A DNA stretch of 26,613 bases from an uncultured Prevotellaceae bacterium. Lineage in GTDB: Bacteria; Bacteroidota; Bacteroidia; Bacteroidales; Bacteroidaceae. Position numbers and translations under genes: made by a program. The DNA is taken from NCBI GenBank assembly GCA_946413885.1, contig CAMKMK010000004.1, positions 1 through 26,613 of the forward strand. The letters run 5' to 3'. Of the stretch, positions 16,623-24,638 are shown piece after piece. Under the pieces are notes generated by a model. It was not told the DNA's origin and searched no databases. It saw only the letters and a program-made list of their open reading frames with translations. The stretch's first letter is position 1. The number at the start of each line of letters is the position of its first letter.

Positions 16623-18788
16623 ATGGCAACCACCAAAAAAGAGACTGCAAAGAAAGTCGCAGGGACCAAGGCAAAGGCTACCAAGAAGGCAGCTAAACAA
16701 CCTGTTTCTAAGGCCAAGAAGGAAACCTCTAAGAAAGTAACTGGCAAAAAGGCTTCCCAAGAGAAAAAAGAAGCTCCTGTGCTTCGTTTAATCAAGAATG
16801 ATCCGTATTTGGCTGATTACTCTGCTGCCATCAATGGCCGTCATCAGGCAGTTTTTGACAAGATGAATGCTTTGACAGAGGGTGGCAAACAAACACTGAG
16901 CGATTTTGCTGATGGTTATCTCTATTTTGGTCTCCATAAGATGGAAAAGAATTGGGTCATTCGTGAATGGGCTCCCAATGCTACCAAAATCTATCTGATT
17001 GGTGATTTCAACAATTGGGTAGAAGATCCCAAATATGCTTTTAAGCGTCTCCGGGGTACTGAGAACTGGGAGTTGAAGATAACTTCAAAGGCATTCAAGC
17101 ATGGTTGTCATTATAAGTTGAGTGTACATTGGGAAGGTGGTCAGGGAGAACGCATTCCTGCGTGGGCAACACGTGTTGTTCAAGATGAAGGAACTCATTT
17201 GTTCAGCGCTCAGGTCTGGGACCCCAATGAGACCTTTGTATGGAAGAACACCAAGTTCAAGCCTGATGTGAATCCTTTGTTCATTTATGAATGCCATATT
17301 GGAATGGCTCAGGATGCTGAGGGAGTGGGTACCTATGTAGAGTTCCGTGACAATGTCCTGCCTCGTATTGCCAAGGATGGCTACAATTGTATTCAGATTA
17401 TGGCCATTCAGGAGCATCCTTATTATGGTAGTTTCGGTTATCACGTCAGCAGTTTTTTTGCTGCCAGCAGTCGTTTTGGTACCCCCGAGGAGCTTAAGTC
17501 CCTTATTGATACCGCTCATGGACTGGGTATTGCTGTCATTATGGACATCGTACATAGTCATGCTGTAAAGAATGAGAATGAAGGTTTGGCAAACTTCGCA
17601 GGCGATCCTTACCAGTATTTTTATCCAGGTGATCGACATGAGCATCCAGCATGGGATAGCCTTTGTTTCGATTATGGAAAGAATCAAGTAGTCCATTTCT
17701 TGCTTTCCAATTGTAAGTATTGGCTTGAAGAATATCACTTCGATGGATTCCGTTTCGATGGTGTGACATCCATGCTCTATTATTCTCATGGGTTGAATGA
17801 GAGTTTTGGCAGTTATGGTGATTATTATAATGGTCATCAGGATGACAATGCTATTACTTATCTCACTTTGGCTAACCTGTTGATTCACGAAGTCAATAAG
17901 AAAGCTATCACGATTGCTGAGGAAGTGAGTGGCATGCCAGGATTGGCTAGCCCTTTCAAAGACGGTGGATATGGGTTCGACTATCGTATGGCGATGAATA
18001 TTCCTGACTATTGGATCAAGACTATCAAGACGTTGAAGGACGAGGATTGGAAACCCAGTTCCATGTTCTGGGAAGTTACTAATCGTCGTCAGGATGAGAA
18101 AACCATTTCCTATGCTGAGAGTCACGATCAAGCACTTGTCGGTGATAAGACTATTATCTTCCGATTGATCGATAGTGACATGTACTGGCATTTCAAGATT
18201 GGAGACGAGACGGGAAATGTGGAGCGTGGTATCGCTCTTCACAAGATGATCAGATTGCTTACTGCCAGTACCCTCAATGGCGGTTATCTTAATTTCATGG
18301 GTAATGAGTTCGGTCATCCTGAATGGATTGACTTCCCTAGAGAAGGGAATGGATGGAGTTATAAGTATGCTCGTCGTCAATGGAATTTAGTTGACAATAA
18401 GGAATTGTGTTACCATTACTTAGGAGATTTCGATAAAGCAATGCTTAAGGTCATAAAGAAACAAGGCAATTTCCAGAAGAAGCCTGTAGTAGAGATTTGG
18501 CACAACGATGGAGATCAGGTGTTGGCTTTCCAGCGTGGAGATCTCTATTTCTTCTTCAATTTTAGTCCTACCAAATCATATCTCGGATATGGTTTCATGG
18601 TTAAGCAAGGCTCCTATGAATATCTGCTTAATACTGATGACACTAACTTTGGAGGGCATGGGTTCAATGATGATAAGATTGTTCATTTCACGAATTACGA
18701 TGGTATGTTGGCTCGGGAGAACAAGGGTTGGCTGAAACTTTATTTGCCTGCCCGCACCGCATGCGTTCTCGTTAAGTCGAAGGAATGA
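16623..18788 (+). CDS. glgB: 1,4-alpha-glucan branching enzyme with lysine-rich N-terminal extension
   Basis: GlgB cuts alpha-1,4-glucan chains and reattaches them in alpha-1,6 linkage, making branches in glycogen; it is cytoplasmic. In the 721 residues a CBM48 domain lies at about 95-200 (WAPNATKIYLIGDFNNW) and a GH13 barrel follows. The barrel has the catalytic Asp379 (GFRFDGVTSM), Glu433/434 (IAEEVSGMPG) and Asp502 (ESHDQAL), plus FMGNEFGHPEWIDFPR near the C-terminal part. It lies closer to the eukaryotic-like branching enzymes common in Bacteroidota than to E. coli GlgB. Residues 1-51 are an unusual tail with 18 lysines plus many Ala/Thr/Ser, like a histone H1 tail. There is no other Met before the conserved LRLIKNDPYL start of the enzyme body, so the extension belongs to the protein if ATG is used. 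No other glycogen gene is adjacent; the membrane gene follows after 3 bases. Confidence 0.94.
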   Translation: MATTKKETAKKVAGTKAKATKKAAKQPVSKAKKETSKKVTGKKASQEKKEAPVLRLIKNDPYLADYSAAINGRHQAVFDKMNALTEGGKQTLSDFADGYLYFGLHKMEKNWVIREWAPNATKIYLIGDFNNWVEDPKYAFKRLRGTENWELKITSKAFKHGCHYKLSVHWEGGQGERIPAWATRVVQDEGTHLFSAQVWDPNETFVWKNTKFKPDVNPLFIYECHIGMAQDAEGVGTYVEFRDNVLPRIAKDGYNCIQIMAIQEHPYYGSFGYHVSSFFAASSRFGTPEELKSLIDTAHGLGIAVIMDIVHSHAVKNENEGLANFAGDPYQYFYPGDRHEHPAWDSLCFDYGKNQVVHFLLSNCKYWLEEYHFDGFRFDGVTSMLYYSHGLNESFGSYGDYYNGHQDDNAITYLTLANLLIHEVNKKAITIAEEVSGMPGLASPFKDGGYGFDYRMAMNIPDYWIKTIKTLKDEDWKPSSMFWEVTNRRQDEKTISYAESHDQALVGDKTIIFRLIDSDMYWHFKIGDETGNVERGIALHKMIRLLTASTLNGGYLNFMGNEFGHPEWIDFPREGNGWSYKYARRQWNLVDNKELCYHYLGDFDKAMLKVIKKQGNFQKKPVVEIWHNDGDQVLAFQRGDLYFFFNFSPTKSYLGYGFMVKQGSYEYLLNTDDTNFGGHGFNDDKIVHFTNYDGMLARENKGWLKLYLPARTACVLVKSKE

Positions 18789-18791
18789 GTC

Positions 18792-19958
18792 ATGCGTTAT
18801 GCTAATCCATTAACAAGAACGGCAGCCCAAGCAATCACGTTTGTTTGTGCTGTCGTTTTTGTCGTTTTTAGTATTATCTATCTCCATTTCTTCCAACCTG
18901 AATTCTTAGGTTTAGAACAAGATGTTCTATCTCAAGGACAAACAACATATTATCCCGCATGGGGCACTCCTCTCATTACCTTGCTTTTGTTGGGATTGGG
19001 CCTACTCTTCAGGGCGTTTTTTCCATTTCCCATTCGTGTGCAAGCATTAGCATGGTTTCCTTCGGCATTTTTACTTGGTGTACTTACGTGCATGCGTTTT
19101 CAGGAAGGTACAAATGAGGTCAGTCATATTCCTTGGGCTTGGATCATTGTTTTGGCTGGCTTATATGTACTGTCACTCATCATAAGCAGAATGTTTCCTG
19201 ATACTCGCAGCGAGAAAGAGACCTTGTCCACCTATATGTTTCCCAATATGCTCATTCTCGCTTTTTCGTTTCTCTGTACATGCATGATAGGAAACACATC
19301 TACTTCTCTCCATTTCGAGCTGAAGGCTCAGCAAATGATAGCTGAGAAGAACTATGATGGTGCCCTTAGGGTGGGAGAGCGTAATCAGAGTTTCACCCCC
19401 AGATTGACGGCTTTGCGTGCCTATGCCCTTTCTCGTCGTAATATACTTGGAGACTCGCTTTTTTGTTACCCTTTACATGCTGGCAGTCAGGATCTTTTGC
19501 CTGTTTGTCCTGATACACTTACTCGAGGTAATGTGCCGAGTGAGATATATGAGTATCTGGGTGCCCGTCCTGGTTCTAAATTCCGTGAGCCTCATGTCAC
19601 CCATTTCCTTGAACTTGTTTACGAGCATGATACTATTTCACGTCCTCAGGTTGCCCAATACCTACTCTGTTCATATCTTTTAGATAAGAGCCTTGATAAA
19701 TTCTCCGATTTCATCGTACAAATCTATGATTCCTTGACCGCGTCGGTACCACGCCATTATCAAGAAGCCATCGTGCTTGACACGTACCTTCGCAATCCTC
19801 AGGATTCAACATTTTATGGTCAGGATATTTACGATGAATTCGTCCATTTTTATCATCAGAAGTCGAAATATATTTCTCGAGGTGCTACCATCGCTCGTAA
19901 TTCATGTACGGAGGATTTCTCTCACACCTATTGGTTTTATTATTATTTCAGCAATTGA
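18792..19958 (+). CDS. Polytopic membrane protein with soluble C-terminal domain (possibly DUF6057-like)
   Basis: The protein has 388 residues. Five predicted membrane helices lie at about 12-33, 57-77, 82-101, 114-133 and 148-170. A soluble region of about 215 residues follows, beginning with a helical repeat-like stretch (LKAQQMIAEKNYDGALRVGERN). The plan resembles Bacteroidales membrane proteins annotated DUF6057, but I cannot confirm the family. It starts 3 bases after glgB and is almost certainly translated from the same mRNA. No catalytic motif is visible. A promoter for the next gene begins about 70 bases after its stop. Confidence 0.85.
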   Translation: MRYANPLTRTAAQAITFVCAVVFVVFSIIYLHFFQPEFLGLEQDVLSQGQTTYYPAWGTPLITLLLLGLGLLFRAFFPFPIRVQALAWFPSAFLLGVLTCMRFQEGTNEVSHIPWAWIIVLAGLYVLSLIISRMFPDTRSEKETLSTYMFPNMLILAFSFLCTCMIGNTSTSLHFELKAQQMIAEKNYDGALRVGERNQSFTPRLTALRAYALSRRNILGDSLFCYPLHAGSQDLLPVCPDTLTRGNVPSEIYEYLGARPGSKFREPHVTHFLELVYEHDTISRPQVAQYLLCSYLLDKSLDKFSDFIVQIYDSLTASVPRHYQEAIVLDTYLRNPQDSTFYGQDIYDEFVHFYHQKSKYISRGATIARNSCTEDFSHTYWFYYYFSN

Positions 19959-20027
19959 TGAAAGCGAAGACATTTTATGTTTTTCACCCTGATTCTTTCT
20001 TTCTTCTCCCTTTTTTTAACTCTTTTG

Positions 20028-20059
20028 CTTGTGGTTTTCTTTAAGATGTTGTAATTTTG
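20028..20059 (+). promoter_or_regulatory. Predicted promoter of the aminotransferase gene
   Basis: CTTG at 20028-20031, a 20-base spacer and TAATTTTG at 20052-20059 fit the Bacteroidota consensus, with one change in the -33 box. The leader would be about 30 bases. Confidence 0.6.
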
Positions 20060-20094
20060 CAATTCAAAAGGATTGTTTAAACAAATAGTATAAT

Positions 20095-21294
20095 ATGCCT
20101 AAGATTTCCGTTCGTGGATTCGAGATGCCCGAGTCACCAATTCGCAAGTTGGCCCCTCTGGCATTTGCTGCTAAAGAGAGAGGAATTCATGTGTATCATC
20201 TCAACATTGGTCAGCCTGACCTGCCAACTCCACGTGCGGCGATTGATGCCATTCGTAACTTGGATCGCAAGATTTTAGAGTATAGTCCCAGTCAGGGTTT
20301 CCTTAGTTATCGCAGGAAACTGGTTAATTATTATGCGAAGTACAATATCAATCTTTCACCAGAGGATATCATCGTTACTTCGGGTGGGTCCGAGGCAGTA
20401 CTCTTCTCTTTCTTGGCATGTTTGAATCCAGGTGATGAGATTATTGTCCCTGAACCTGCATATGCCAATTATATGGCATTTGCTATTTCAGCTGGTGCAG
20501 TTATTCGTACGATTGCCACCACTATTGATGAAGGTTTCTCCTTGCCTAAGGTGGAGAAGTTCGAGGAACTTATCAACGAGCGTACGCGTGGAATTCTTAT
20601 ATGTAATCCCAACAATCCCACGGGTTACCTCTATACTCGTCGCGAGATGAATCAGATTCGTGACTTGGTCAAGAAGTACGATCTGTACCTCTTTTCTGAT
20701 GAGGTTTACCGTGAGTTTATTTATACTGGTTCGCCTTACATTAGTGCCTGTCATCTTGATGGCATCCAGAACAATGTGGTTCTCATCGACTCCGTCAGTA
20801 AGCGTTATAGTGAGTGTGGTATTCGCATTGGTGCCCTTATTACTAAAAATGTGGAGGTTCGTCGCGCTGTCATGAAGTTCTGTCAAGCCCGTTTGAGTCC
20901 TCCTTTGATTGGTCAGATTGCTGCTGAGGCAAGTCTCGATGAGCCTGAGGAATATGGTCGTGAGGTATATGATGAATATGTAGAACGTCGTAAATGCCTT
21001 ATAGATGGTCTCAATCGTATTCCTGGTGTCTATAGTCCCATCCCTATGGGAGCGTTTTATACGGTTGCCAAGTTACCAGTCGATGATGCAGAAAAGTTCT
21101 GCGCTTGGTGTTTAAGTGATTTCCAATATGAGGGCGAGACTGTCATGATGGCTCCCGCAGCAGGTTTCTATACTACTCCAGGTGCTGGTGTTGATCAGGT
21201 TCGTTTGGCATATGTACTTAAGAAAGAAGATCTTACTCGTGCTCTTTTTGTCTTGCGTAAAGCACTCGAGGCGTATCCCGGCTTGAAGCTTTAA
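20095..21294 (+). CDS. PLP-dependent class I/II aminotransferase (aspartate aminotransferase family)
   Basis: The 399-residue cytoplasmic enzyme has fold-type I aminotransferase features. These are the N-terminal LNIGQPDLPTP, the cofactor-phosphate region TSGGSEAVLF, ICNPNNPTGYLYT (Asn pairing with the PLP ring oxygen), FSDEVYREF (Asp to the pyridine nitrogen) and the Schiff-base lysine Lys236 in DSVSKRYSECGIRIG. The substrate carboxylate arginine lies near the end in QVRLAYVL. It belongs to the aspartate/aromatic aminotransferase I-gamma-like branch; the exact amino donor (aspartate, alanine or other) cannot be read from sequence alone. It has its own promoter, and the permease gene starts 28 bases after its stop, so the two may be cotranscribed without an obvious metabolic link. 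Confidence 0.93.
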   Translation: MPKISVRGFEMPESPIRKLAPLAFAAKERGIHVYHLNIGQPDLPTPRAAIDAIRNLDRKILEYSPSQGFLSYRRKLVNYYAKYNINLSPEDIIVTSGGSEAVLFSFLACLNPGDEIIVPEPAYANYMAFAISAGAVIRTIATTIDEGFSLPKVEKFEELINERTRGILICNPNNPTGYLYTRREMNQIRDLVKKYDLYLFSDEVYREFIYTGSPYISACHLDGIQNNVVLIDSVSKRYSECGIRIGALITKNVEVRRAVMKFCQARLSPPLIGQIAAEASLDEPEEYGREVYDEYVERRKCLIDGLNRIPGVYSPIPMGAFYTVAKLPVDDAEKFCAWCLSDFQYEGETVMMAPAAGFYTTPGAGVDQVRLAYVLKKEDLTRALFVLRKALEAYPGLKL

Positions 21295-21322
21295 TTCTTC
21301 TTCCTTTATCCACATTAGCGGT

Positions 21323-22564
21323 ATGTTTGCCTGGTATGTTGCCCGTCGGCTCTATTTCCATTCTGATGATGTCAAGCGTGTCTCACGTCCTGCCATCCAG
21401 ATAGCTACAGCTGGTGTGGCCATCGGTGTGGCAATCATGATCATCAGCGTGTGTGTTGTTCTTGGTTTCCAGAGCGAGATTCGCAACAAGGTCTTTGGAT
21501 TCGGCTCTCACATTCAGGTTATTAATTACGAGACCACATATAAGTCAGAGTCTGCCCCTATTGTAGTGGATGATTCCCTCCTTAGCACACTTTCCGCTAT
21601 TCCTGGAGTACGTCATGTTCAGCGTTTCTGCATCAAGGCTGGTATGCTCAAAACTGAAGAGGCCTTTCGGGGTGTGGTTTTTCGTGGAGTAGGGCAGGAC
21701 TATGATCCCACTTTCCTTCAGCAGCATCTTGTTGAGGGTGAAATTCCTGCATTTTCCGATACCGCTATGTCTAATCGTATTGTTCTCTCGCATGAACTGG
21801 CTCGCCAGTTGCGGGTGAAGGTTGGTGATCGGGTTTATGCTTATTTCTTCGAGCAGAGTGTGCGCGCCCGTCGTTTTACGATTGTAGGCATTTATTGTAC
21901 CAATATGAATGATTTCGATGGTAGTTTTGTCTTCACTGATATGGAGACTGTTCATGCCCTTTGTAGATGGGATTCTGAACAATATTCTGGTGTTGAGATA
22001 TCTATTAATGATTTCAACGAGTTGGATGCTGTCTCAGCCCGTGTAGAGAGCAAGGTCAATCATACTCAGGATGCTTATGGGGCTTCGTATTCCTCTCCTA
22101 CCATCGTCGATCTCTATCCCACCATCTTTTCGTGGCTCTCTCTTCTCGATATGGATGTTCTGGTTATTCTTATCCTAATGGTACTTGTATCGGGATTCAC
22201 GATGGTTAGTGGTTTACTCATCATCATCCTGGAGCGGACCAATTTCATTGGAGTCATGAAAGCTCTAGGGGCCAACAATTCCATGCTGCGCCACCTTTTC
22301 CTCTATTTTGCCGCTTTTATTGTCGTGCGTGGACTTATTATTGGTAATGTGATTGCTTTCGCTTTGATGTTCTTGCAGAAGTACACAGGTTTCGTCCATC
22401 TCGATCCCGAGTCATACTACATGGATACGGTGCCTCTGCTCATCCATTGGGGTTACATCGCCCTCATCAACATCTCCACGCTCATTATCTGCGTGTTGGC
22501 TTTGATTGTACCCAGTTACCTGATTTCAAACATCCATCCTGCCCGCAGTATCCGCTTCGAGTAG
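21323..22564 (+). CDS. LolC/LolE-type ABC transporter permease (FtsX family)
   Basis: The inner-membrane permease has 413 residues and the four-helix MacB/FtsX layout. One helix lies near residues 25-48 (a run of Ala, Val, Gly, Ile), followed by a large periplasmic domain (about 50-270) and three helices at about 272-298, 325-347 and 372-400. The motif IGVMKALGAN after the second helix is the coupling region seen in LolC/LolE, and the GF near residues 48-49 after the first helix is also typical. Lol permeases release lipoproteins from the inner membrane for transport to the outer membrane, which suits a diderm rich in lipoproteins. No LolD-type ATPase or second permease is adjacent, so partners would be encoded elsewhere. 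Its last 39 bases overlap the 3' end of prmA on the other strand. Confidence 0.9.
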   Translation: MFAWYVARRLYFHSDDVKRVSRPAIQIATAGVAIGVAIMIISVCVVLGFQSEIRNKVFGFGSHIQVINYETTYKSESAPIVVDDSLLSTLSAIPGVRHVQRFCIKAGMLKTEEAFRGVVFRGVGQDYDPTFLQQHLVEGEIPAFSDTAMSNRIVLSHELARQLRVKVGDRVYAYFFEQSVRARRFTIVGIYCTNMNDFDGSFVFTDMETVHALCRWDSEQYSGVEISINDFNELDAVSARVESKVNHTQDAYGASYSSPTIVDLYPTIFSWLSLLDMDVLVILILMVLVSGFTMVSGLLIIILERTNFIGVMKALGANNSMLRHLFLYFAAFIVVRGLIIGNVIAFALMFLQKYTGFVHLDPESYYMDTVPLLIHWGYIALINISTLIICVLALIVPSYLISNIHPARSIRFE

Positions 22565-23392
22565 TAACATAGCCCATTCTTCCTCGATTCTCTTGCCTTT
22601 CAGTATGAATCCCAGGCTCTTTGCTTTATCCATGAGAATAGGGACGTCATCCTCGTAGAATCCGCTCAGTATCATTTCTCCGCCATTTCTCAGGGTCTTG
22701 CGGAAAATAGACATATCGTTCATCAGGACGTTTCTGTTGATGTTGGCTATCAGTAGGTCTTTCTCTCGTTCCTCTTCGATGCAGTTCGAGTTTCCCAGTA
22801 CGATTTCCACTCCACTCTCTATGCCATTCAGCAGCATGTTTTGCCGAGCATTCTCCACGCTCCATTCATCGATGTCGTAAGCCTTCACCTTTTGTGCTCC
22901 CCGTTTCATCGCCATGATTGCCAGAATGCCCGTTCCTGTACCTGCGTCTATCACGTTTTTTCCTTCCAGATTCATTTCACTCAGTTGGGTCAGGATCATG
23001 CGTGTTGTCTGGTGGCTTCCTGTACCAAAGGCTTGGCGAGGATGGATCAGGATGTCGTACTTGACTGGTGGAATGGAGTGCCTTGCATCATGTACTCCTA
23101 TCACGTCATCTATCAGGATGGGTTGGAATCCCTCTTTCTCCCATTCCTCGTTCCAATCCTCGTCTGGCGCATCTTCGCACAGGTAGGTGATTTTGATGGC
23201 TGGAACGGGGAAATCTTTTATTGTCTCATCCATTCTATGCCGATCCATCAGGTCGCGTTGGATATATGCTCTCAATCCTGTTGGAGTGTACTCGAAAGTT
23301 TCGAAACCCAAATCTGCAATCAGGGCAGACAATATGTCTGCCATATCCTCACTCTGCGGCTCAATGTGGAAGTTGACTTCGTAGTATTTCAT
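22526..23392 (-). CDS. prmA: Ribosomal protein L11 methyltransferase
   Basis: PrmA trimethylates ribosomal protein L11 using S-adenosylmethionine. In the 288 residues an N-terminal L11-recognition domain (YYEVNFHIEPQSED, then PDEDWNEEWEKEGFQP) is linked to a Rossmann methyltransferase domain. That domain has the family motif FGTGSHQTTRMIL, SAM motif I as VIDAGTGTGILAIMA and the NINRNVLM motif near the active site. Motif I carries Thr where Cys is frequent, which is tolerated in the family. The C-terminal DTAGRMDV lies within the 39-base convergent overlap with the permease gene, so the two transcripts are complementary at their 3' ends. There is no terminator between them. Confidence 0.95.
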   Translation of the reverse strand: MKYYEVNFHIEPQSEDMADILSALIADLGFETFEYTPTGLRAYIQRDLMDRHRMDETIKDFPVPAIKITYLCEDAPDEDWNEEWEKEGFQPILIDDVIGVHDARHSIPPVKYDILIHPRQAFGTGSHQTTRMILTQLSEMNLEGKNVIDAGTGTGILAIMAMKRGAQKVKAYDIDEWSVENARQNMLLNGIESGVEIVLGNSNCIEEEREKDLLIANINRNVLMNDMSIFRKTLRNGGEMILSGFYEDDVPILMDKAKSLGFILKGKRIEEEWAMLLLEADTAGRMDV

Positions 23393-23402
23393 CTTTTTTT
23401 TG

Positions 23403-23410
23403 CAAAAATA
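23403..23410 (-). promoter_or_regulatory. Possible -7 box for prmA
   Basis: On the minus strand this reads TATTTTTG, matching TAnnTTTG, 10 bases before the prmA ATG. No -33 box sits 19-20 bases further out. If real, the mRNA leader would be only a few bases. Confidence 0.3.
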
Positions 23411-23462
23411 CTATAAAAAAATCACTTTAGGGGAAATTCCCCCTCAATTTAGGCTTTTTCCT

Positions 23463-23494
23463 TTTGGCGGTCTCGATGAAAGACGTTACATTTG
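23463..23494 (+). promoter_or_regulatory. Predicted promoter of the low-complexity protein gene
   Basis: TTTG at 23463-23466, 20 bases and TACATTTG at 23487-23494 exactly match the Bacteroidota promoter consensus, 28 bases before the ATG at 23523. Confidence 0.7.
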
Positions 23495-23522
23495 CAATGA
23501 AAATTAAATTTATTGACGCATT

Positions 23523-24575
23523 ATGAAACAGAATCTTCTTTTTTTGCTCGCCTTGTTGGCACTTCCTTTCTCTCTGTTTGCACAGTCTGAAGAGGATGAC
23601 ATGTACTTTGTTCCTTCAAAGAAGGCAAAGACCGAGACTCGAGTTTCCACCGTGCCTACTACTCCCCGTGTACAGAGGACTGTTACCAGGGTGACCGCCG
23701 TCAAGACGGATACCTTGCCCGACTACCACACGGGTAAGTTGCGCGATGTGGATGATTACAATCGTCGCTCGACGGGTCGCATCACGGAGATTCATGTGGG
23801 CAACGATACTCTTTACGTGGATGCTGACTCATCTTCTGTTGAACGCTATGTTTACGAGCCAGATCCCTACTACGAAGACAATTTTTACGACGATGACTAC
23901 TATTATTCATCGCGTATGATGCGTTTCCACAACTATTTCCCTTACGATCCTTGGTATTGGGATTTCGCTTACGGATGGTATGATCCCTGGTATGATCCTT
24001 GGTACGGTTTTTATGGACGCTTCTATCCCTACGGCTGGTACAGTTGGTATAACTGGGGTTGGGGCCCAGGGCATTATCCAGGTTGGGATCTCGCATGGGG
24101 GCATGGTGGCTTCCATCGTCCTCTCCGTGCTGACGGAGGTCCTATCTTCAATGGCGGACGTCGCAGCGGTGGCGCAGGCAATACTGGAGGTTATGCTTCC
24201 CGTGGAAGTACTCGTGGTGGCAGGACCTATGCCAGCGAGATAACTCGTAGTGGAGCTCGCGGATCGGTAGGAACACGCAGCGGTGCCACCCGTGGATCAG
24301 TTGGTACCCGCAGTTTGGGTACTCGCAGCACCGTAGGTACTCGCAGTACCACTACCGGTACCCGTTCTTCTCGCAGCACTTCCACTTATTCACGTGGTTC
24401 CCGCAGCAGCGGCTACAGCGGCGGTAGCTTCAGTAGTGGCAGCAGTAGCGGTGGCAGCTTCAGCAGCGGTAGTAGCGGCGGTGGTTCCCGTGGTGGAGGT
24501 GGATTCTCCGGCGGAGGCGGTGGAGGAGGCGGTTCCCGTGGTGGAGGTGGCGGCGGCGGCCGTGGCGGCCGTTGA
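23523..24575 (+). CDS. Exported low-complexity protein: Tyr/Trp-rich then Gly/Arg/Ser-rich
   Basis: The protein has 350 residues and a clear signal peptide (cleavage near LFA-QSEED, residue 20), so it leaves the cytoplasm. Four zones follow: a polar segment (21-110) with many Thr/Val/Arg; an acidic, Tyr-rich patch around 111-130 (DPYYEDNFYDDDYYYSS); a Tyr/Trp/Pro/Gly-rich zone at about 133-200 with repeated YDPWY and GWY; and a basic Gly/Ser/Arg-rich tail from about 205 to the end. In that tail GTRS recurs five times, followed by SGGSFSSG and RGGGG runs. There are no cysteines and no enzyme motif. The composition suggests a disordered or surface-adhesive protein; no function can be assigned. 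The tail's codons remain varied, so it is not a simple DNA slippage product. It is followed after 63 bases by the OmpP1/FadL gene and may share its transcript. Confidence 0.88.
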   Translation: MKQNLLFLLALLALPFSLFAQSEEDDMYFVPSKKAKTETRVSTVPTTPRVQRTVTRVTAVKTDTLPDYHTGKLRDVDDYNRRSTGRITEIHVGNDTLYVDADSSSVERYVYEPDPYYEDNFYDDDYYYSSRMMRFHNYFPYDPWYWDFAYGWYDPWYDPWYGFYGRFYPYGWYSWYNWGWGPGHYPGWDLAWGHGGFHRPLRADGGPIFNGGRRSGGAGNTGGYASRGSTRGGRTYASEITRSGARGSVGTRSGATRGSVGTRSLGTRSTVGTRSTTTGTRSSRSTSTYSRGSRSSGYSGGSFSSGSSSGGSFSSGSSGGGSRGGGGFSGGGGGGGGSRGGGGGGGRGGR

Positions 24576-24638
24576 TTTCGCGTATCATGAGCATTTTATT
24601 ACCTCATACTTATAGAAACTGTAAAACATAATTTTGAC

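Noticed and set aside
17085..18380. A 431-codon open frame antisense to glgB
   Set aside because: It lies entirely within the conserved GH13 coding region and shows no family features.
22841..23416. A 191-codon plus-strand open frame over prmA
   Set aside because: prmA on the minus strand has all expected motifs; this frame has Cys/His-rich shadow composition and no start context.
24629..24636. TAATTTTG as a promoter for the OmpP1/FadL gene
   Set aside because: It ends 2 bases before the ATG, so transcription would begin inside the gene and lose the signal peptide.
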